This document shows, piece by piece, positions 48,348 to 62,400 of a stretch of DNA of 64,000 nt. Numbering within the stretch: the first letter of the stretch is position 1; each line of letters begins with the position of its first letter. Source of the stretch: Mycteria americana (taxonomy: Eukaryota > Chordata > Aves > Ciconiiformes > Ciconiidae); assembly GCF_035582795.1 (NCBI RefSeq), contig NC_134367.1, positions 52,917,562-52,981,561 of the forward strand. The letters are read 5' to 3'. The notes below the pieces were generated by a model. That model ran no database searches. It saw nothing but the letters and a program-made list of their open reading frames with translations, and was not told where the DNA came from. Both the position numbers and the translations under genes were made by a program.

Positions 48348-51300
48348 GTGAGGGGCGGCGAGGGATGGGGTCGGGGCGACTTCCAGCCCTTTCCGCCTCG
48401 GGCCTTCCCCGCCCGGGCGGAGAAGGTGTCCCGGCTGGTAGCTCCCGCTGCTAGCGGTGCAGCCTCTCCGGTTGTCGGTGTCCGTGCCTCGCAGGGCTGT
48501 CAGGGCCGGCCTGCGGCGTGGGCGGGGGGCGGCTGCGGCTGCTGCCCGTCCCGCCTCTCTCTCCGCAGGCAGCGAGACCCCTCGGGGCGGGAGGGCCGGG
48601 CCGGATCCTGCCCAGCCGCCAGCACGTGGGGCTGGGCCGAGGGACTCGGAAATACCCTTTTCATGGAGGCGAAGAGAAGCCCCCCTCTCCTCCCTGCGAG
48701 GGTTTGCGCTCACAGCCGTGCCCCAGCGGCAGGGCTTGGGGGGGCAAGCTCCTGGGACATCGGGGGAGAAGCTGCAGGGGGAGAAGCAGGTGTGCTCTGA
48801 CTCCTTCCACAGCAGTATTTTTAGGCATCTGTTATCGTACATAATGGGGAAAATGCATACTTTCGGTCTCAGAAAGTTTTATTTTCCTGCCAGCCTCATG
48901 ATTAGTCTGAATGATTAATTAATAGTGGGGTATAGTAGTGCTTAAAATATGTCAAGAACAGTTATGATAACGGTAAACAGTCAAGAACAGTGGCTTAACA
49001 GTTGCCAAAACCAGCATTTCGGTGTGTAGGTTTACTGCTGTAACCAATATCCCAAAACTCACCAGTAAAGTTAATGATGTTTACTAAACTCTAAAGACAT
49101 AACAGTACTATCACAATCAAATCTCTGCTCTGTCATTACTAATCTAAATCATTCTAGACACATAGCTATCAATTAATTCACAGGTGAGCATATATTCTAT
49201 TTTATTTTATGTAAGTTCTCTTTGAAGAGTGTCGTGCTTTGACTTTGTAAGTTGAGGAAATGCAGTTTTTGGCTCTCACAATAATAACAAATTAACAATT
49301 ACAATAATTTATTATAGGAAAGTAAATAATAAATTTGGCATATTTAAAAGGTAGCTTACATATTAAAATACTAAAATGAAAGATTAAAAAAACAAATATT
49401 GTCTTTTATGTTTTTGTTCCTTACTAAAAAAAGGTGTTCCAGCTACATAGCCCTGCAGAGGTGTAAGCCTTCTAGGAAACTTTTGCAGTACAGTGGTGTT
49501 ATAGACCTTTAAAAGAGTTTTGAGATTTATGTCTTCCTTAATATCGGGATAAGTGGGCCTAAAGTTGAGATGTAGGAGACAAAGAAGCTAATTTTCCTCC
49601 CATGACTTAATAACAATATTTTTGTCTGAAGTAGAAAACCAGGGCAGGTGTTTAGACTGAAGTAAGAAAGCCTGAAAGCTGTGGTGGAGCATTAAGTGAT
49701 GCGCTCTCCAGCGTTTGAACTGTTTGTGGTGATGTACAAGGCGTTCTTGAGTTTGGTGTTCTTCAGTTAGAAAGATGGGAAGCTATGTATGTCTACACAT
49801 CAGGTGCGGCAGTGCCTGCTTCACAGAAGGGAAATGCATACCCATAAGTAGGTGCCTAGGCTCCTTAGCCTGTGCAGAAGAATGAGGTTGTTCAGAGGAG
49901 GTGCTGTGAATACTTGCATACTGACCTGGGAGCCACTGGCCAGTCAGAAATGCAGAAACATATGGGTGGCTGATACTTTGTTCATGGTACGGAGGTGTAA
50001 TTGCTTTTTCTGAGGATCTGGTTCTCTAGTAATGATCTCTCAAAATAGTCTTCTTGCACTTAAAAAAAAAATAAAAATTGACTTTTAGGTAATAGTGCAG
50101 TAGTCAAGATAATCAAGAGGAGGACTGAAACTATTATCTCTTACCTTCCAGAAGAGTAATTGCACCACTAGTGTTTAAGTGAGGTGAGGTTGTGGGTGTG
50201 CTCCGCCCATGTTTTTGAAAATTTGCCCAACTCCAGAAAAGAGTGGGGAAAAAAATGGAACCTGGCTTTAGAGCATAGTTGTCTTGAATCCTGCTTAGAA
50301 GAGCAGGAAGAGTTCTGAGTCCTGGATGCAGCCAACATCTCCTGCATAGCTGCTTTTTTTAATAAAGTAAAAAAGAAAAAGTTACAGCTGCATTTTGTTT
50401 TGCTCTGTCAGATATGCTCTGGTTTGGGTAATGCAGAAGACGCTCATTTTGCTTTTTTAAATCCAGATGGGTTTAATTTGGGGGAAATAGCATGAGATAG
50501 CTGCCTTGACTAGATGACTTACATGCATGTGAAGGAGGAGGACTGCAAATACAAAAGTGCCTCCTGTAGCAGAACAGCAGATAAAAAGTACCTGAAAGTA
50601 CCCCAATGAGTCTGAGCACAAGAAGGGCTAAGCAGCAGCTATCAAACAGGACGTTTTGTTTCTTAATGTTGAACTTCATTGCCTAGAAACTGTCTGCTAT
50701 TTTTTTTATCTTGATGAATATAGCACCAAGAGTGAACTGAACTAAACAAATTCTGATACAATATTTAGATTGCAATAAAGGGGAGCTATGATCAGAAATG
50801 GCAAATAGCACTTAGTGTAGCTCTTATTGAACACTGATGGATTAGCTGGCATGCTATAGAAAGAAAAAGAATGACTAATGGGATAAAGTCAGTATGATTT
50901 TAGTGTTCGATAAAACCCTAGCCTGATCATTCCCATGGTATTGATTATAGTATTTAATCTAGTTAGTCTCGTGTGTTTGGACTGACTGTAACTCAAAACT
51001 GGCAATGGCAACTGAGTTTGAGTCAGGCTTAATGAATTTGAAAACTGGGATTTGTAATGAAAGTTTTCTTGCTGTGTGGTCTTGCTTTGGACTACAAAGT
51101 TTAATATTCTAATCCTTCTGAAATTATTTCAAAAATCAGCATTTTGGATTTTAGAAAGGCATGAATATTCCAGATAATCTCTTCTGGGACCTCCGGTGTC
51201 TGTGGAATCCTGCAGTTGATCCAGAGTACCACAGAATTCAACTCTTTTTAACTACAAGGTTACTTAGCTGTTGCCAGAAGCATGCGTGTTGCCAGAGGCT

Positions 51301-51379
51301 TTTGTGTGCCTGCTCTTTTGGGACCAGCCAGTAGTTGTCTCTTGCCTGGTGTTTTCCTAAAAAAAGGGGAGTTAGACTA

Positions 51380-51532
51380 TAGTATGTGGTAATTTTGTTA
51401 TCTCTTAATAATGGACATCTATCTCTACGTAAGGCAAAATGGGAGGGAATTAAGTAATGATAGTATGTGCTAACTTTGTTATTTTTAGTATATGGATGGA
51501 TATTTATCAGTATGAAAGGCAAAATGGGAGGA
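51380..51532. repeat. Diverged tandem duplication, about 81-bp period, two copies
   Basis: Copy 1 (51380-51447) and copy 2 (51461-51532) both start TAGTATGTG and end AAGGCAAAATGGGAGG, with a diverged TTTGTTAT core between. This is a local duplication with later substitutions and small indels. Confidence 0.75.
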
Positions 51533-54500
51533 TGCAGAAGGGAGGAGGATGTAGTCAAGAACTGACTCTGCCTTGCAGATAAGGAGTGGAAGGAACCAAA
51601 AGTGCAGGCAAGGCTGTCTCCAAAATGCAGCATCAGCACTGGATAAATTAAGATGAAGAACTATAACATTGCTGCAGGATTTAGGAGGGTTAATGGAAAA
51701 ACTTGTGCTGTGCGTTGTAGAGGGTTCACAAATTTCTTCAAGGGGCGTCTAATTATAATTAATATTTTTTATGAAAAATTTTGAACATTAATATACAATA
51801 TTTTGGTATACATATTAGTAAAAAGCTTGTTTCTTTGCTTATGTAGTGCACTATATAAGCATTTCCACTTTCCTTGTGTAGCCAGTTTTTCGTTGAAAAG
51901 CTAATTGATGCACAGCTAGAGAAGAGGAAAAGCCCCCAATGTAAGTATAAAACTTCTAGAAAGATGTGCCTGAAGTCTCAGGAAACTACTGTGTTCATTG
52001 TTTATAGTTCATTGTGTTTGAGGAACAAGTTGGGTGGAAAAAACACAATGGCAATGAAATACGGGAAGCTCTTAGTCCTTGGAAATGGGGCAGACCTAGT
52101 AGGCCCCTAGCATTCAAACGCAATTGTAGTCTGATCGTCCTTGAAGGGAAAGGATCGGACCCCGGGGCCAGTCCAGGTTCTGGCAGGAAGAGCACTTGGT
52201 TCCTCTCACTGTTGGCATTGGCACAGAGAGACGTGGAGCGCTGAGCCAGCCCCTGTGTTATCTCGGTTAGAGATTTGGTGTGTGAGCCCCATCTAGTCCT
52301 GTGTTGTGCTCTCTTGACAGATGCCTCTACTATATAGGTTTTTGTGTGTGTATGTATGCATACCTGTTTTCAAAAGGCAAATAAATACTAAAATACTAGT
52401 GGCAACAGAGAAAAAATATTGGGTTTTACTAAAAAAAAAAGGTAGATTAAAATACTAGTTCTACTAGTTTAATTGCTCCTCTTTCTATGATTTACAAAGC
52501 TGGTTCTGTAACGCTGCTGGGTTATTCTCTGTATGTTTGTTCATCTTCACTTGTACAAATAGCCCTGCACAGTGAGTATATACTGTTATTACTGTTCTGC
52601 ATCCTCATGTTTGTTTTGTGTTAGCAAGTGTTATTAGAAGACAGTGCATCAGCTGGCCTGAACTGGTTATCTATGTGCTTGTATCTATCTGCCTTGGTTT
52701 GACTTTGTAAGGTGCAGCCTTTGGTGATGTATCTGGATATTGGAATGATTGGTAGTTCATTAAGCTGGCTTAACACCATCAGCAGCATTGGGACTCTCGG
52801 AGCTGGATTGCTGAGGGTCCAATAGGGCAGGGAGGAGAATTCTGCCTTTGCTGTCATATCCTGGCCATAACTTGGATACTGTGAAAATAATGTTGGATGA
52901 CTAAAAGATCTACAAGTGCTGAAAACAAATGAACCACTACCACATATGGTAACTTAATTTTGCTGAGCAGGGCTGGCTTTTTAATTTAACAGGACAGTTT
53001 GAAGTTGAAGTTTTTCCTTTCCTCTTTCCTTGAATCTTTTGTTATCTTCCTGAGCTTTGCTTCAGAGATAACAACGCCCATCAGCAGTTTTGTTATCATT
53101 CAAGACCTTGTTCTGTAACTGTCCTTCACAACCACACTTTCATCTAATTCTATGGGATGTGGTTTCCAGTAAATTGGGAAGCTTGGCAAGCTGGAATGAT
53201 GTCACATGGCTTACAAGAGAGCAGTTGACTTCTTTTTCTAAGAAGAAATAAATCAAATTTGGAACATAGACGTTTTCAGAGCATACAACTGTAATTTGTA
53301 TGAGGTACAAGAAAGCATGCTACTATGTAACAGTTTGGTCAATAAGGATTACATTGCAATGAAGGATGTAGTTCCATGAAAACTTGGACCAATGAATATC
53401 CGTGCTGCTGTAGTCTGCCTTCCTTCCCGTGTTTGTGGCCATTGAAACCAGTGCAGGGAACCAGCAATGGGAGCAGATTGGCTGAAACCTAATGTGATGT
53501 AAAAGTAACAATTCATTTTATTCAGCTGCAGTCATATTTTTATACTCTTGACCTGGCTTTGTAGTTATAAATATGTAGGTAAATGAAGGTGCTGAAGTAG
53601 TTGAAGTTATGACTGGATCAAACTGGAAAGCTGAAGGTAGTTTCTTTAGTATGCTGTCTCTCTTTAGGATGGAATCATTCATATCACTACTGTTTATGCA
53701 TACACACGTGCACATATATCTTTGTGCCTCCAGCTCTGGAGCATTTCTCTTGTACTCTTGATAACTAGTTTGCAGACTGATTAGCCTTGTGCCTGCTAGT
53801 TAAGTTGTCTTTTTGTGTTTTTTCCTCCTGTTGGAATTCACATTGGTTAGATTTCTTCCTATTTCAACTGCAGATTTAACTTGCAACAAGTTGCTTAATT
53901 AGGGAGAATAATCTTCCTAATGTGTCTGGAAGCTAGTTACCAGTTTATTTTTGTGGGCTTCTTTAGAGGCAGTACTTTAATTTCACAGGGGTGAAACATC
54001 CCTGTAAAATTCTAAAGATAGAATAGTAGTTAGTGCCTGCCTGTAGCTATGCTAATCTAGTTACATGCATCAAAGTAGTGAAAGAGTTCTTAAACATGAG
54101 GTTAAAATAGTTTAAAACATCTTTAAAAAAAATTAAGTGGAAGTGTTAAAATGAAACTTTTTTGGCTTATTTTTTATTCGTAAGAGAAATGCCTTGTCTG
54201 GTTCTTAAGATAGTGTTAAAACTGAGTGTTTTCCAGTCTCATGCTTAAATGGCAATTTCTAAAGGGTGTATGTAAAATCTTTGAGTGCTCTCATTTGTAA
54301 TCCCAGGAAGCAGCAGTATCATGTGGTTAGACTGTTCTGCAGATGGATGAAGAGTCAAACTTGGTTTGATTTCCAAGTCGCAGAAGAAACTTTTGTCCTT
54401 CATTTTGAAGATACTTTAGATGGCTTGCTGGTCTGTCATCTGCCATTTTGCTTTCAGACAAAGTGGTTTGGGACTGGGGTGTGTGTATATATATACGTTT

Positions 54501-55349
54501 TCATGCATGTGTCTCCTTATGCCTTTTCCTTGGATAAATCTTTCAAATCTTAACAGTTTTGCTCCATGTGGAACATTTTTTCTTACTCTGTTAATGTTAT
54601 TTCTTTGTCATCGTCTCTGATGCTTCTTTAACCGTCTGTAATACAGAGCAGAAAGGTACTGTGTGTCATATTCCAAATGAGGCTCTGCTGGTTTATGACA
54701 TAACATGATGTACTGTGATGACATTGTGTTATCTAGTTTGCATTACTTACATAACCTGATGTTTTTCTTGCTGTTTTTTATTAATACCTGCATTCAGTGG
54801 AGTTTAGTTGACTTTGAAGTTTTCCAGTGTGTAAAGCTCCTTACTCTTCAGCTTGTTTTGTTTAATTGGTCCCTGTACTCTGTTCAGTGTCTTACTCATC
54901 CATTCTGGCTACCATTCTTTAAGGTTCCTCAAATCTCTTCCTGATTTTTGAGTTAACATAAATAACTGCTGTCTAAAGAGGAAGTTAGCAAAATGTATAT
55001 GACCATGTTCTTAGACTTAGGGAGATGTACCAGTGCTTAGTGCTATTCGCCTATCCATAAAGATGATTTCATCTTAACTTAGTCTGCTTTGCCTCCAGAC
55101 ACTTTAAATTTCCTGATAGTATTCTGTCTCTTTCTCATGATTTGATTTCTTTAGCTTCGAGAGGTGTTGTTGTTAAAGGCCAAGTTGAAGTTTAAACGTT
55201 ATCCGTCTTCCTTTTATTCAGTTACTAGTTTTCCATGAAGAAATATAGTTGGACTGTTCTCAAACTGTTATAATTTGTCTATTTACTCTTTTAGCCAATT
55301 TGAGTTAATTCAGTAATTACAGATAGTAACAAAATGGTTAAGGTTATAG

Positions 55350-55757
55350 CCTCTCTGCTTGGAGCAACATCTACTAGAGCAGGCTGCTGAGGACCTTGCC
55401 CAGTTGGGTTTTGACTGTCTCCAAGGATGGAGACTCCACAGCCTCTGTGGGTAACCTGTGCCAGTGTTGGACCACCCTCACAGTAAAAAAGACTTCTTTT
55501 TTCTTACATTCAAATGGAATTTCCCATATTTCAATTTGTGCCCATTGCCTCTTGTCCTTCCACTGAATACCACTGAGAAGAATTTGGCTCAGTCTGTTTT
55601 TACTTCCTCTCCTCAGGTATTTATGCATGCTTATAAGATTCCCCCCAAGCCTTTTCTTCTTGACCCTAAGCAACCCCACTTCTCTCAGCCTCTCATAGTA
55701 TGTCAAATGCTCCAATTCCTTGATCATCTTTGCAGCCCTTTGCTGGATTCATAGTAA
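55350..55757 (-). mobile_element. CR1 LINE 3' region, minus strand
   Basis: On the - strand it reads through the end of CR1 ORF2 and the 3' region: CCAGCAAAGGGCTGCAAAGA, YYERLREVGLLRVKKKRLGG, a GACAAGAGGCAATGGGCACA box, TTTACTGTGAGGGTGGTCCA, ACTGGCACAGGTTACCCACA and GTGGAGTCTCCATCCTTGGA. The - frame at 55374-55727 stays open for 117 codons through this region but is repeat, not a host gene. The terminal decamer tail is missing. Confidence 0.85.
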
Positions 55758-55789
55758 GAAGCGGAGTACCTGCTTCTCCTTAAGCACAG

Positions 55790-56235
55790 CTGGGGGTTCA
55801 GACTATTGAAGCTTCAGGGTCTTGGAGAAGATAAAGTCAATCTCTTTCTTGTTGCCTCTGATGCTGTGCAGTGGGCTGACTTCCTCCCACATTTCCTTCA
55901 CCTGGTAACACACATACTCTACCAACACACACTACCTGCAGGCAAGTAGTCTGGCTCCTGCTGCCTCAGTGAGGGGCCCCAGACCTGCTCAGATGCATCT
56001 TCCCTCAGGAGCAGAGTCTGGGTTGGCACCTATGGTGTGACAGGGACCACTGGCTCTACTGGTTGCTGGGAACTGTGCCCTGTGCCACCACCACTGCCGA
56101 ACAAGTGTTTGCTGTTATGAGAAGAGCTGCTGGCCCTCTTTGGTATGCCCTGCAGTTGGCTAACTGCTGTGCAAACCGCTGTGTCTGGCTGTCTTGGCTG
56201 TGCTGTCAGAGTTGTGCTCTAGGCCAGCCCCTTCC
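55790..56235. other. Unassigned GC-richer block next to the CR1
   Basis: This block directly beyond the 5' border of the - strand CR1 is clearly richer in G and C than the intron around it and begins and ends abruptly. A - strand frame gives a short protein-like run, QVKEMWEEVSPLHSIRGNKK, followed by EIDFIFSKTLKLQ and a stop. I do not recognise the family. It may be an old transposon or retrogene scrap. Confidence 0.35.
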
Positions 56236-57614
56236 GTAATGTGAGGGTTTAACAGTCACATGAAATATAGTATTTGATGTTTTCTAAATTTTATATAGAT
56301 AGTATTTACTATTTGAAGAGCCACATGCAGATCATCTTAACTGAGGAACTGAGTGGCAGTTCAGGTTTAGCTGTAGAATTGTTATACTTTTGGAAACTAT
56401 CCTAATCTGTATTTTAATTCCTCATTTCTAGATTTATGGATTAATTTACTAGTACTTATAAAACACTTGGGAATTAGTATAAGTATTTGGTCAGTCACAT
56501 GAAAGCATCTTTATTTTGCGAAATGTTAAGAAAATTTTGTAATTGGAACTCTTGATATTTTCTAGCCTTTTAATTGTAAACAAAATGTGTGTTAAAACAA
56601 TCTTCAGTTTAGTTTTCAGAAATACCTATATAAATCTTACTCTGGATTTTTAAGACCATTTTTCCCAAATCTTTGTAATGTAACATCATCATAGGGAAGA
56701 GAAGGGTTTGTTGGTCTGAATTATGAATAAAAACTTTTAGTAAAATCCTACATCTCAAAGATCATACTTTGAAATGAGAGGAATATTCATAAAACACTAA
56801 CTTACATTGCTGTGTGTTGCTAAGGAAAATAAGGACTTTCAATAAACATTGGTCCACAACGCTTAGCAAGTAATTGCCCAATTTGAAATTGCTTCTGCTC
56901 TGTGAACTACAAGGAAGGAGTTGTACTGATTACTTGCATCCAAGCTAATGTAGCACTGATAATATAACCGCTTTATTTTAGAATACCCATTGTGGCAGAA
57001 GGAATAATATAGGTTCTTTCATATATCTTCCACAAAAGTTTTAATCTTTTGTTTTGTGAACACACACAGAGTTAATGCAGCCTTAGTCTACTGCAGTTTA
57101 ACCTTCAGCAAATATGTACAGAAAGGATAATTCTATGAGAAAACATTCCCTTGTGATCTTACATTATCCGTTTTACTTCCAGAAATCTAATTTATTACAA
57201 TAATAGCAGCTCTGTTTTATATCCTGCTGTTAATTTTCATGGGAACTGGATAGGAATGACTTGTTCTAATAGCTAAGTTAGAGTAGCAGCCCTTTAGTAA
57301 AGATGGGACCAATTTAAAAATCATCAGTGTTAGTTCCCACACACAGGAAGGGATTACTGGGATATTGAGCCCAGCCTCTTGCTGTTATCAGCAGCACGTC
57401 TATAATCTCATGGAACATGGTGTCCCTTAGGTGGTGGGGTTGTGTTCGGACTGCAAGTCATAAAGCAGCTTTCTTGTTGCCTTTTTGCTGTAGCAAAGTA
57501 GTGAATTTTTTGGCTATCTATCTTCTGCAGTGTTCTTTGTTCAGTAGAGCTGTACTCTATGTATATGCTCAAAGTACCTAAGAATAGTTTTTTCCTTTTG
57601 CATTTTTTAAGAAT

Positions 57615-57636
57615 GTGTGTATATATATATATATAT
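57615..57636. repeat. GT/AT dinucleotide microsatellite
   Basis: A short GT run passes into about eight AT units. It is simple-sequence DNA and likely length-polymorphic. Confidence 0.85.
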
Positions 57637-59405
57637 GAGGAATAATAAGTAATTTAAAACGTGCAGCTATTTAATTCCCTTAATCTCTAACTATTGTCCT
57701 CTTGCAAATGACTTGTAAAATGGGTGGTAAAGGTTGTCTTCTGTCTCATGGTCTTGGTTTTAGCCATTTTTTCAAGATCCTTCAATAATGAGGTTCCAAG
57801 TAGAAAATGCATTGGGTAAGTACACAAACTTTCTAGTTCATTGTAAAGAAGGTATGTTAATACCACAGTTGACAGATTTTAAAAATCTTTAATAATTTTA
57901 ACTATTTTATCAATGCTGTAACTTTGAGCAAGGATAAAACACTATGGTAGAATGTCCTAAATAAACTGATCTTTAAGCCTTCTGCTTCTGCAGTCTAGAA
58001 GGGATGAATAGTCCTTTCTTTTGGAACAAAACACAGCTTTGATAATTGCAAGTTCATTATATGATGACCAGGAATGGTGTTCTTGAATACAAGGTAAGAA
58101 AGCTGCAAGTCTTAACTAAAGACGAAAAAGGGATTCTTCTAATTAGAGAGTCCTAGTTTGGGCTCTTAGTGTATTTTTTTAATGCTTAAGAGCCAAAGAA
58201 TTCACAAAGAAAAGAAAAGAGAATGTTAGCATTCATTAAAAAGTGATCCTTAGTGAATGTTGAGATGGGCCTTATCTTTGGAGGCTTTTGTCTGTGCTGT
58301 CTCTGATATTGGCACTCCAGAACCCCCTGTTGTCCTTGGACTGACTATTGTGACTCTGTCCTGTTTACTTTCTATATCCAGGCATGTACTATCTGCATGT
58401 CTCTTAAGGAGCTTGCTTAGTTTGCTCTAGACTAGAGCCTGGGTGGCAGCGAAGCAGTATACAGGATGAACAGCTGAACAACAAGGACACTGGTGTAAAA
58501 CAGAAACCAATTTGGTTTGCCCAAGGAGGCCAGTACCTTCTATCAAAAGAATGAGAATTACTGGGTGTTCTTGAGCCACACAGCCAGGGCTTACTTGGAC
58601 AGTAACCTGATGCTGTGTTATAATTAAACATGCTGGAGAACATGCTGGGATTGGAATAATCTCAATGGGTTACATAGGTGAGACTGAAAGCCTACTTATT
58701 GTCAGTTTGCTCCACGTTTAGCACATACTGTAGTAGTTTCAGAGTGGTTTGAACTGGTTGATGACATCAGCTGCTATATAATGCTGCCTTTTTTTTTGAG
58801 GGGAAAGAAGGTGTGGTAATGGTGCTCTACCTAAAGATGCTATTAGCAAGTGAGATTGAAATCAAGAACCTGAACTATGGTGCGTATTTTGGACATGTGT
58901 CAGTGGTATGTGTCATGGTTCAGAGTAACAACCTTATGAGAAAGTCGATGCAGTGTTGCTAGGTAACATTTTTTTCAAATCTTGAGTGTACAATTTACAT
59001 GATGACTTTTGTGTTCTCCTTCAGTTCATTTGTGAAAATACTGCCTGTGGCCCCTTGAGTTCATTGGTGTAAGTTGTCATGTGTGTGACAAAACTGAAGG
59101 TATGTTCTTTAAAGAAAGCCTTTATGGTTTTGGCACATAAAAGCAAATTTGAAGCTGCCCTTTGTCCTTTTATACCTTCAAGTCATTTCCTACCTTTGAA
59201 ATATATTTATGCAGCTTAGGCTCTTCAAAACCCAACATTGCATTCCAAACTTGAAAGAAATTAGAACTCTCAATTTGTAATTTCTGACACTGCTGGGTGC
59301 AGGCAGTGATCTAGAAAATTAAATCAACACCAGGAAGTTTTCTGGAAGCTTAAATAAAATGTGCGAGCTTGAAATGTATTTTCTAATCCTATCAGAGTGA
59401 CCCCA

Positions 59406-59424
59406 TTTTTTTTTTTTTTTTTTT
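59406..59424. repeat. 19-nt T homopolymer
   Basis: An uninterrupted T run lies in the SLC16A10 intron. It could be the A tail of an old - strand retroposon, but nothing recognisable precedes it on that strand. Confidence 0.8.
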
Positions 59425-62400
59425 ACAAATTGAAGCATGGAGCATTAACAGCTTTTTACACCTCTGTACATATCAAAGTCTTTTGTTCATAGTGCAGCAG
59501 TTTAATGAACATTTAGTTTCATGCAGTGAAATCACTGACCCTTGAAGGTGTGTGAGGGGGGACAGGGACAGAACTGGGTAGCTTATTGGGAAGGCTGAAG
59601 TAGAACTGCACAAAATCAGTATGGACAACATTTGTCTCTGTATGCACAGTCGGAAGTTTAGTCAGCATGACCCAGCTCTGGTGTTCTGGATTTTTATTGC
59701 TTTTTCTAATATTAGGCAAAGAAAATAGTATGTTGCATGCAATTCATGCTACCTCAGAGTTGTAAAACTGATTTACCTATGTAAATATCTTCAAGAAATG
59801 TGACATAATGCTTTTGTAAGCTTCTAATTTCAAATAGTGTTAATCCTGAAATTAATGCTGTTCAGTGCATTTGTTTTTCAGACAGTATTAATCTTTTGTA
59901 TGTGTGGTATAATACATTTAGTTACTATTAATGTACATTATATGGTACAAGTTCAGTCTCTGTATCAAGGTCTGTGACAAAATGACTGTATACTGTATTA
60001 ATTAACTTTTTTTAGCTGAACATGTATTATTTCAGCAATTGGTCAAAATATTTTTAAATATTTTGTAAGTAATCTAACTGTATTTAGTAAGGATCATTGT
60101 ATTGAGAAAATACAGGTAGGGACAGGCAGGTACCCTACAAACTACTCTGCTGCTTGTTCTTTGGGATACGGTCATGGCTGCCTCTGGGGAACTGAGATTT
60201 CTTTCCTGTTTTATGAGGTATCCCACCTACCAGTCTTCTAGGTGCATATATTTTCCTGATCAGGGTAGGTAGGTGTAGTGCTATAAACAGTAAATTTAAA
60301 ACCCAGGTGAAAAATTGTCTCATGTCTTTAAGACTGCCTACAGCTGGACTTATGTAGTTGTTCTGGAGTTTCAAACATAAAGGATGTAGACTCTTGATGT
60401 GAGAGCATTCCTGTAGGTTTCAAATTAAGGATCAGAATGAAAAGGATACAAACTTAATTTCAAGATTAAAATTTGCTGCAAGTTTTACATTGTCTTCTGA
60501 AGGTGATAAATCTTAGCATTTCTCACTGCTTTTTATTTATAGCAGTGGGGAATCTGCGGAAACTTTGGGATAGGAACTCAGCCTGAGAGACTGCTGGTCA
60601 GTGTTTACTGTGTAGAAGGTGTTGGTATTACAAACAGTATTCTTAGAATGGAAAGGCTTTAATTGTTTTTTTTTTATCAAGACATTGCTTTAAAAACAAG
60701 GTTAAAGCTCCGCTTTTCTTGAGCTTTTGCAGAGCTCTGTAGAGCACTGCATGAACTATTCTGTAATTCCTCTTCAATATAGTTATTTCTGTTTTTTTGG
60801 AAGAGAACAATTTCTGTGACTGAGATACCACAGCTTGGGCATAATGGCTTAAAACCTGGTCACTGGTTTTCTTTTGTGTGTTAAACTAAAATCTGAAATA
60901 GAGGAGGCTCAATAGACTTTAACAGATAATTAAGAGTGTTAGTCATATTTAGCCTTAGAAATGGCTAGTAACAGTAATGTGGACAAGCTGACTAGTTTGC
61001 CAGTCTTTGGCTTGTGTGATTGTAGCTGATTAGTAGATTTACTGGATCTTCTCAGAAATTAAGTAAATCATGCTTTTTTCTTTTAAGACATTAAATGCTA
61101 GATTTTGTCCACACAGTTTTTAGCACTGTTTCCTGTGTTTATAAACCAGTGATAATTCTTATCAAATACATATTAATATACTTAAGAATCAGGCCTGATA
61201 ATATTTCCCTTTCTGGAGCTTCAGATACATCTTTGACTTTTGCTCTGCATCCTGCTTAATAGATAAGTAACATGTTGTTAATTTTATACATATATGACAT
61301 AAAAGCCTGTAAACCCTTCAACTAGAGGAGGGGGAGAGATTGCTCTCTAACAATCACTGTATCTTGTATATACCTTATCTGTTTCCTAACAGGCTATAGA
61401 CCCTCACTGCCTACTCTTTATTTTTAGCAAAGGCAGTGTGTCTGCTCTGTAATGCAGGGCCCTCTGTCAGTTTGTAAGCTCTACCTCTTCTTAACTTTAA
61501 AATTTCCTGCTAGAAGAATCATAAGGGCCATAAACTAACTGTTTCTCTCTCAGGCTCCCCATGGCATTACCCCTGTCTTTGTGCACAACTCAGAGCTTGG
61601 GATTATGATCAATTAATTTTAAGGTAATCTTGCCACTAAGTGTGAAATGGCATAATTAAGAAAATTCTTCATTTTCTTGAATAAGTGCCTGTAGTGGCCA
61701 ACCTGTTAGTGAAATGTTGAGTGTAGCTTTGTATAACACAGACATTGATTGAGGAATGGGATTAAGGGTTTGTGATCAGGGGAGTGCGTGGATGTTTAGT
61801 GGGAATCTGAGGTGGTTAGAGAATGGCTTAGCAGTGTTTACACAAAGGTAGCTGAAATGAGAGGAGTTCTGGACTAGTGTAAATGCAGAGGAAGGAAGCA
61901 GGAGCCTCCACCAATTGTTAGGGCTGGTGAAGAACTGATCAAAGGTAAAATCAGTCTGCTTATTTTAAAGGTAGGACATGTCTTGTTAAACCACCCTCTA
62001 GTGAGAATGCTGCATCCACACAGATTTATTTGCTCGATTATATAAGCTCTTATCTTCCAAGTTAACTTGTGCTGCTTCTGATTACAGCTATGCTTTGCTG
62101 TTGGCAGTCATTTGTTTTAGCAGTTACTTTTTGTCTTCAGCTAGTCTCTCCATTTTTTTAATGAAGTTATTTCATAATTGTAAAGCCTTTTCCTACCTGC
62201 AATTGGTTTAGCTTAGACATGTAGAGGTCCTTTGAAATTCTGTAAGTAATGAATCTCAGTTTAAGACAAGGATATCACAAATGTCTTGTGATAGAAAACA
62301 GTACCATATGCTTGTCGCCAAGGAGTATCAGTTTCAAAGTATTATAGTTGCATTTTTGCCCTCAGTAGTTATTTCTGGCATGTGCTAAAATCATAAATAG

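Larger units (their letters stand above)
46850..48850. promoter_or_regulatory. SLC16A10: Large CpG island, promoter of SLC16A10 (possibly bidirectional)
   Basis: About 2 kb of very GC- and CpG-rich DNA sit in an AT-rich neighbourhood and cover the 5' leader, the first coding exon and the start of intron 1 of SLC16A10. Many GC boxes are visible between 47450 and 47660. The candidate - strand exon ending at 46732 points away from this island, so it could drive both directions. Confidence 0.8.

Noticed and set aside
55374..55727. 117-codon - strand open frame as a possible host gene
   Set aside because: The peptide and nucleotide order match the 3' part of a CR1 LINE, so it is a mobile-element remnant.
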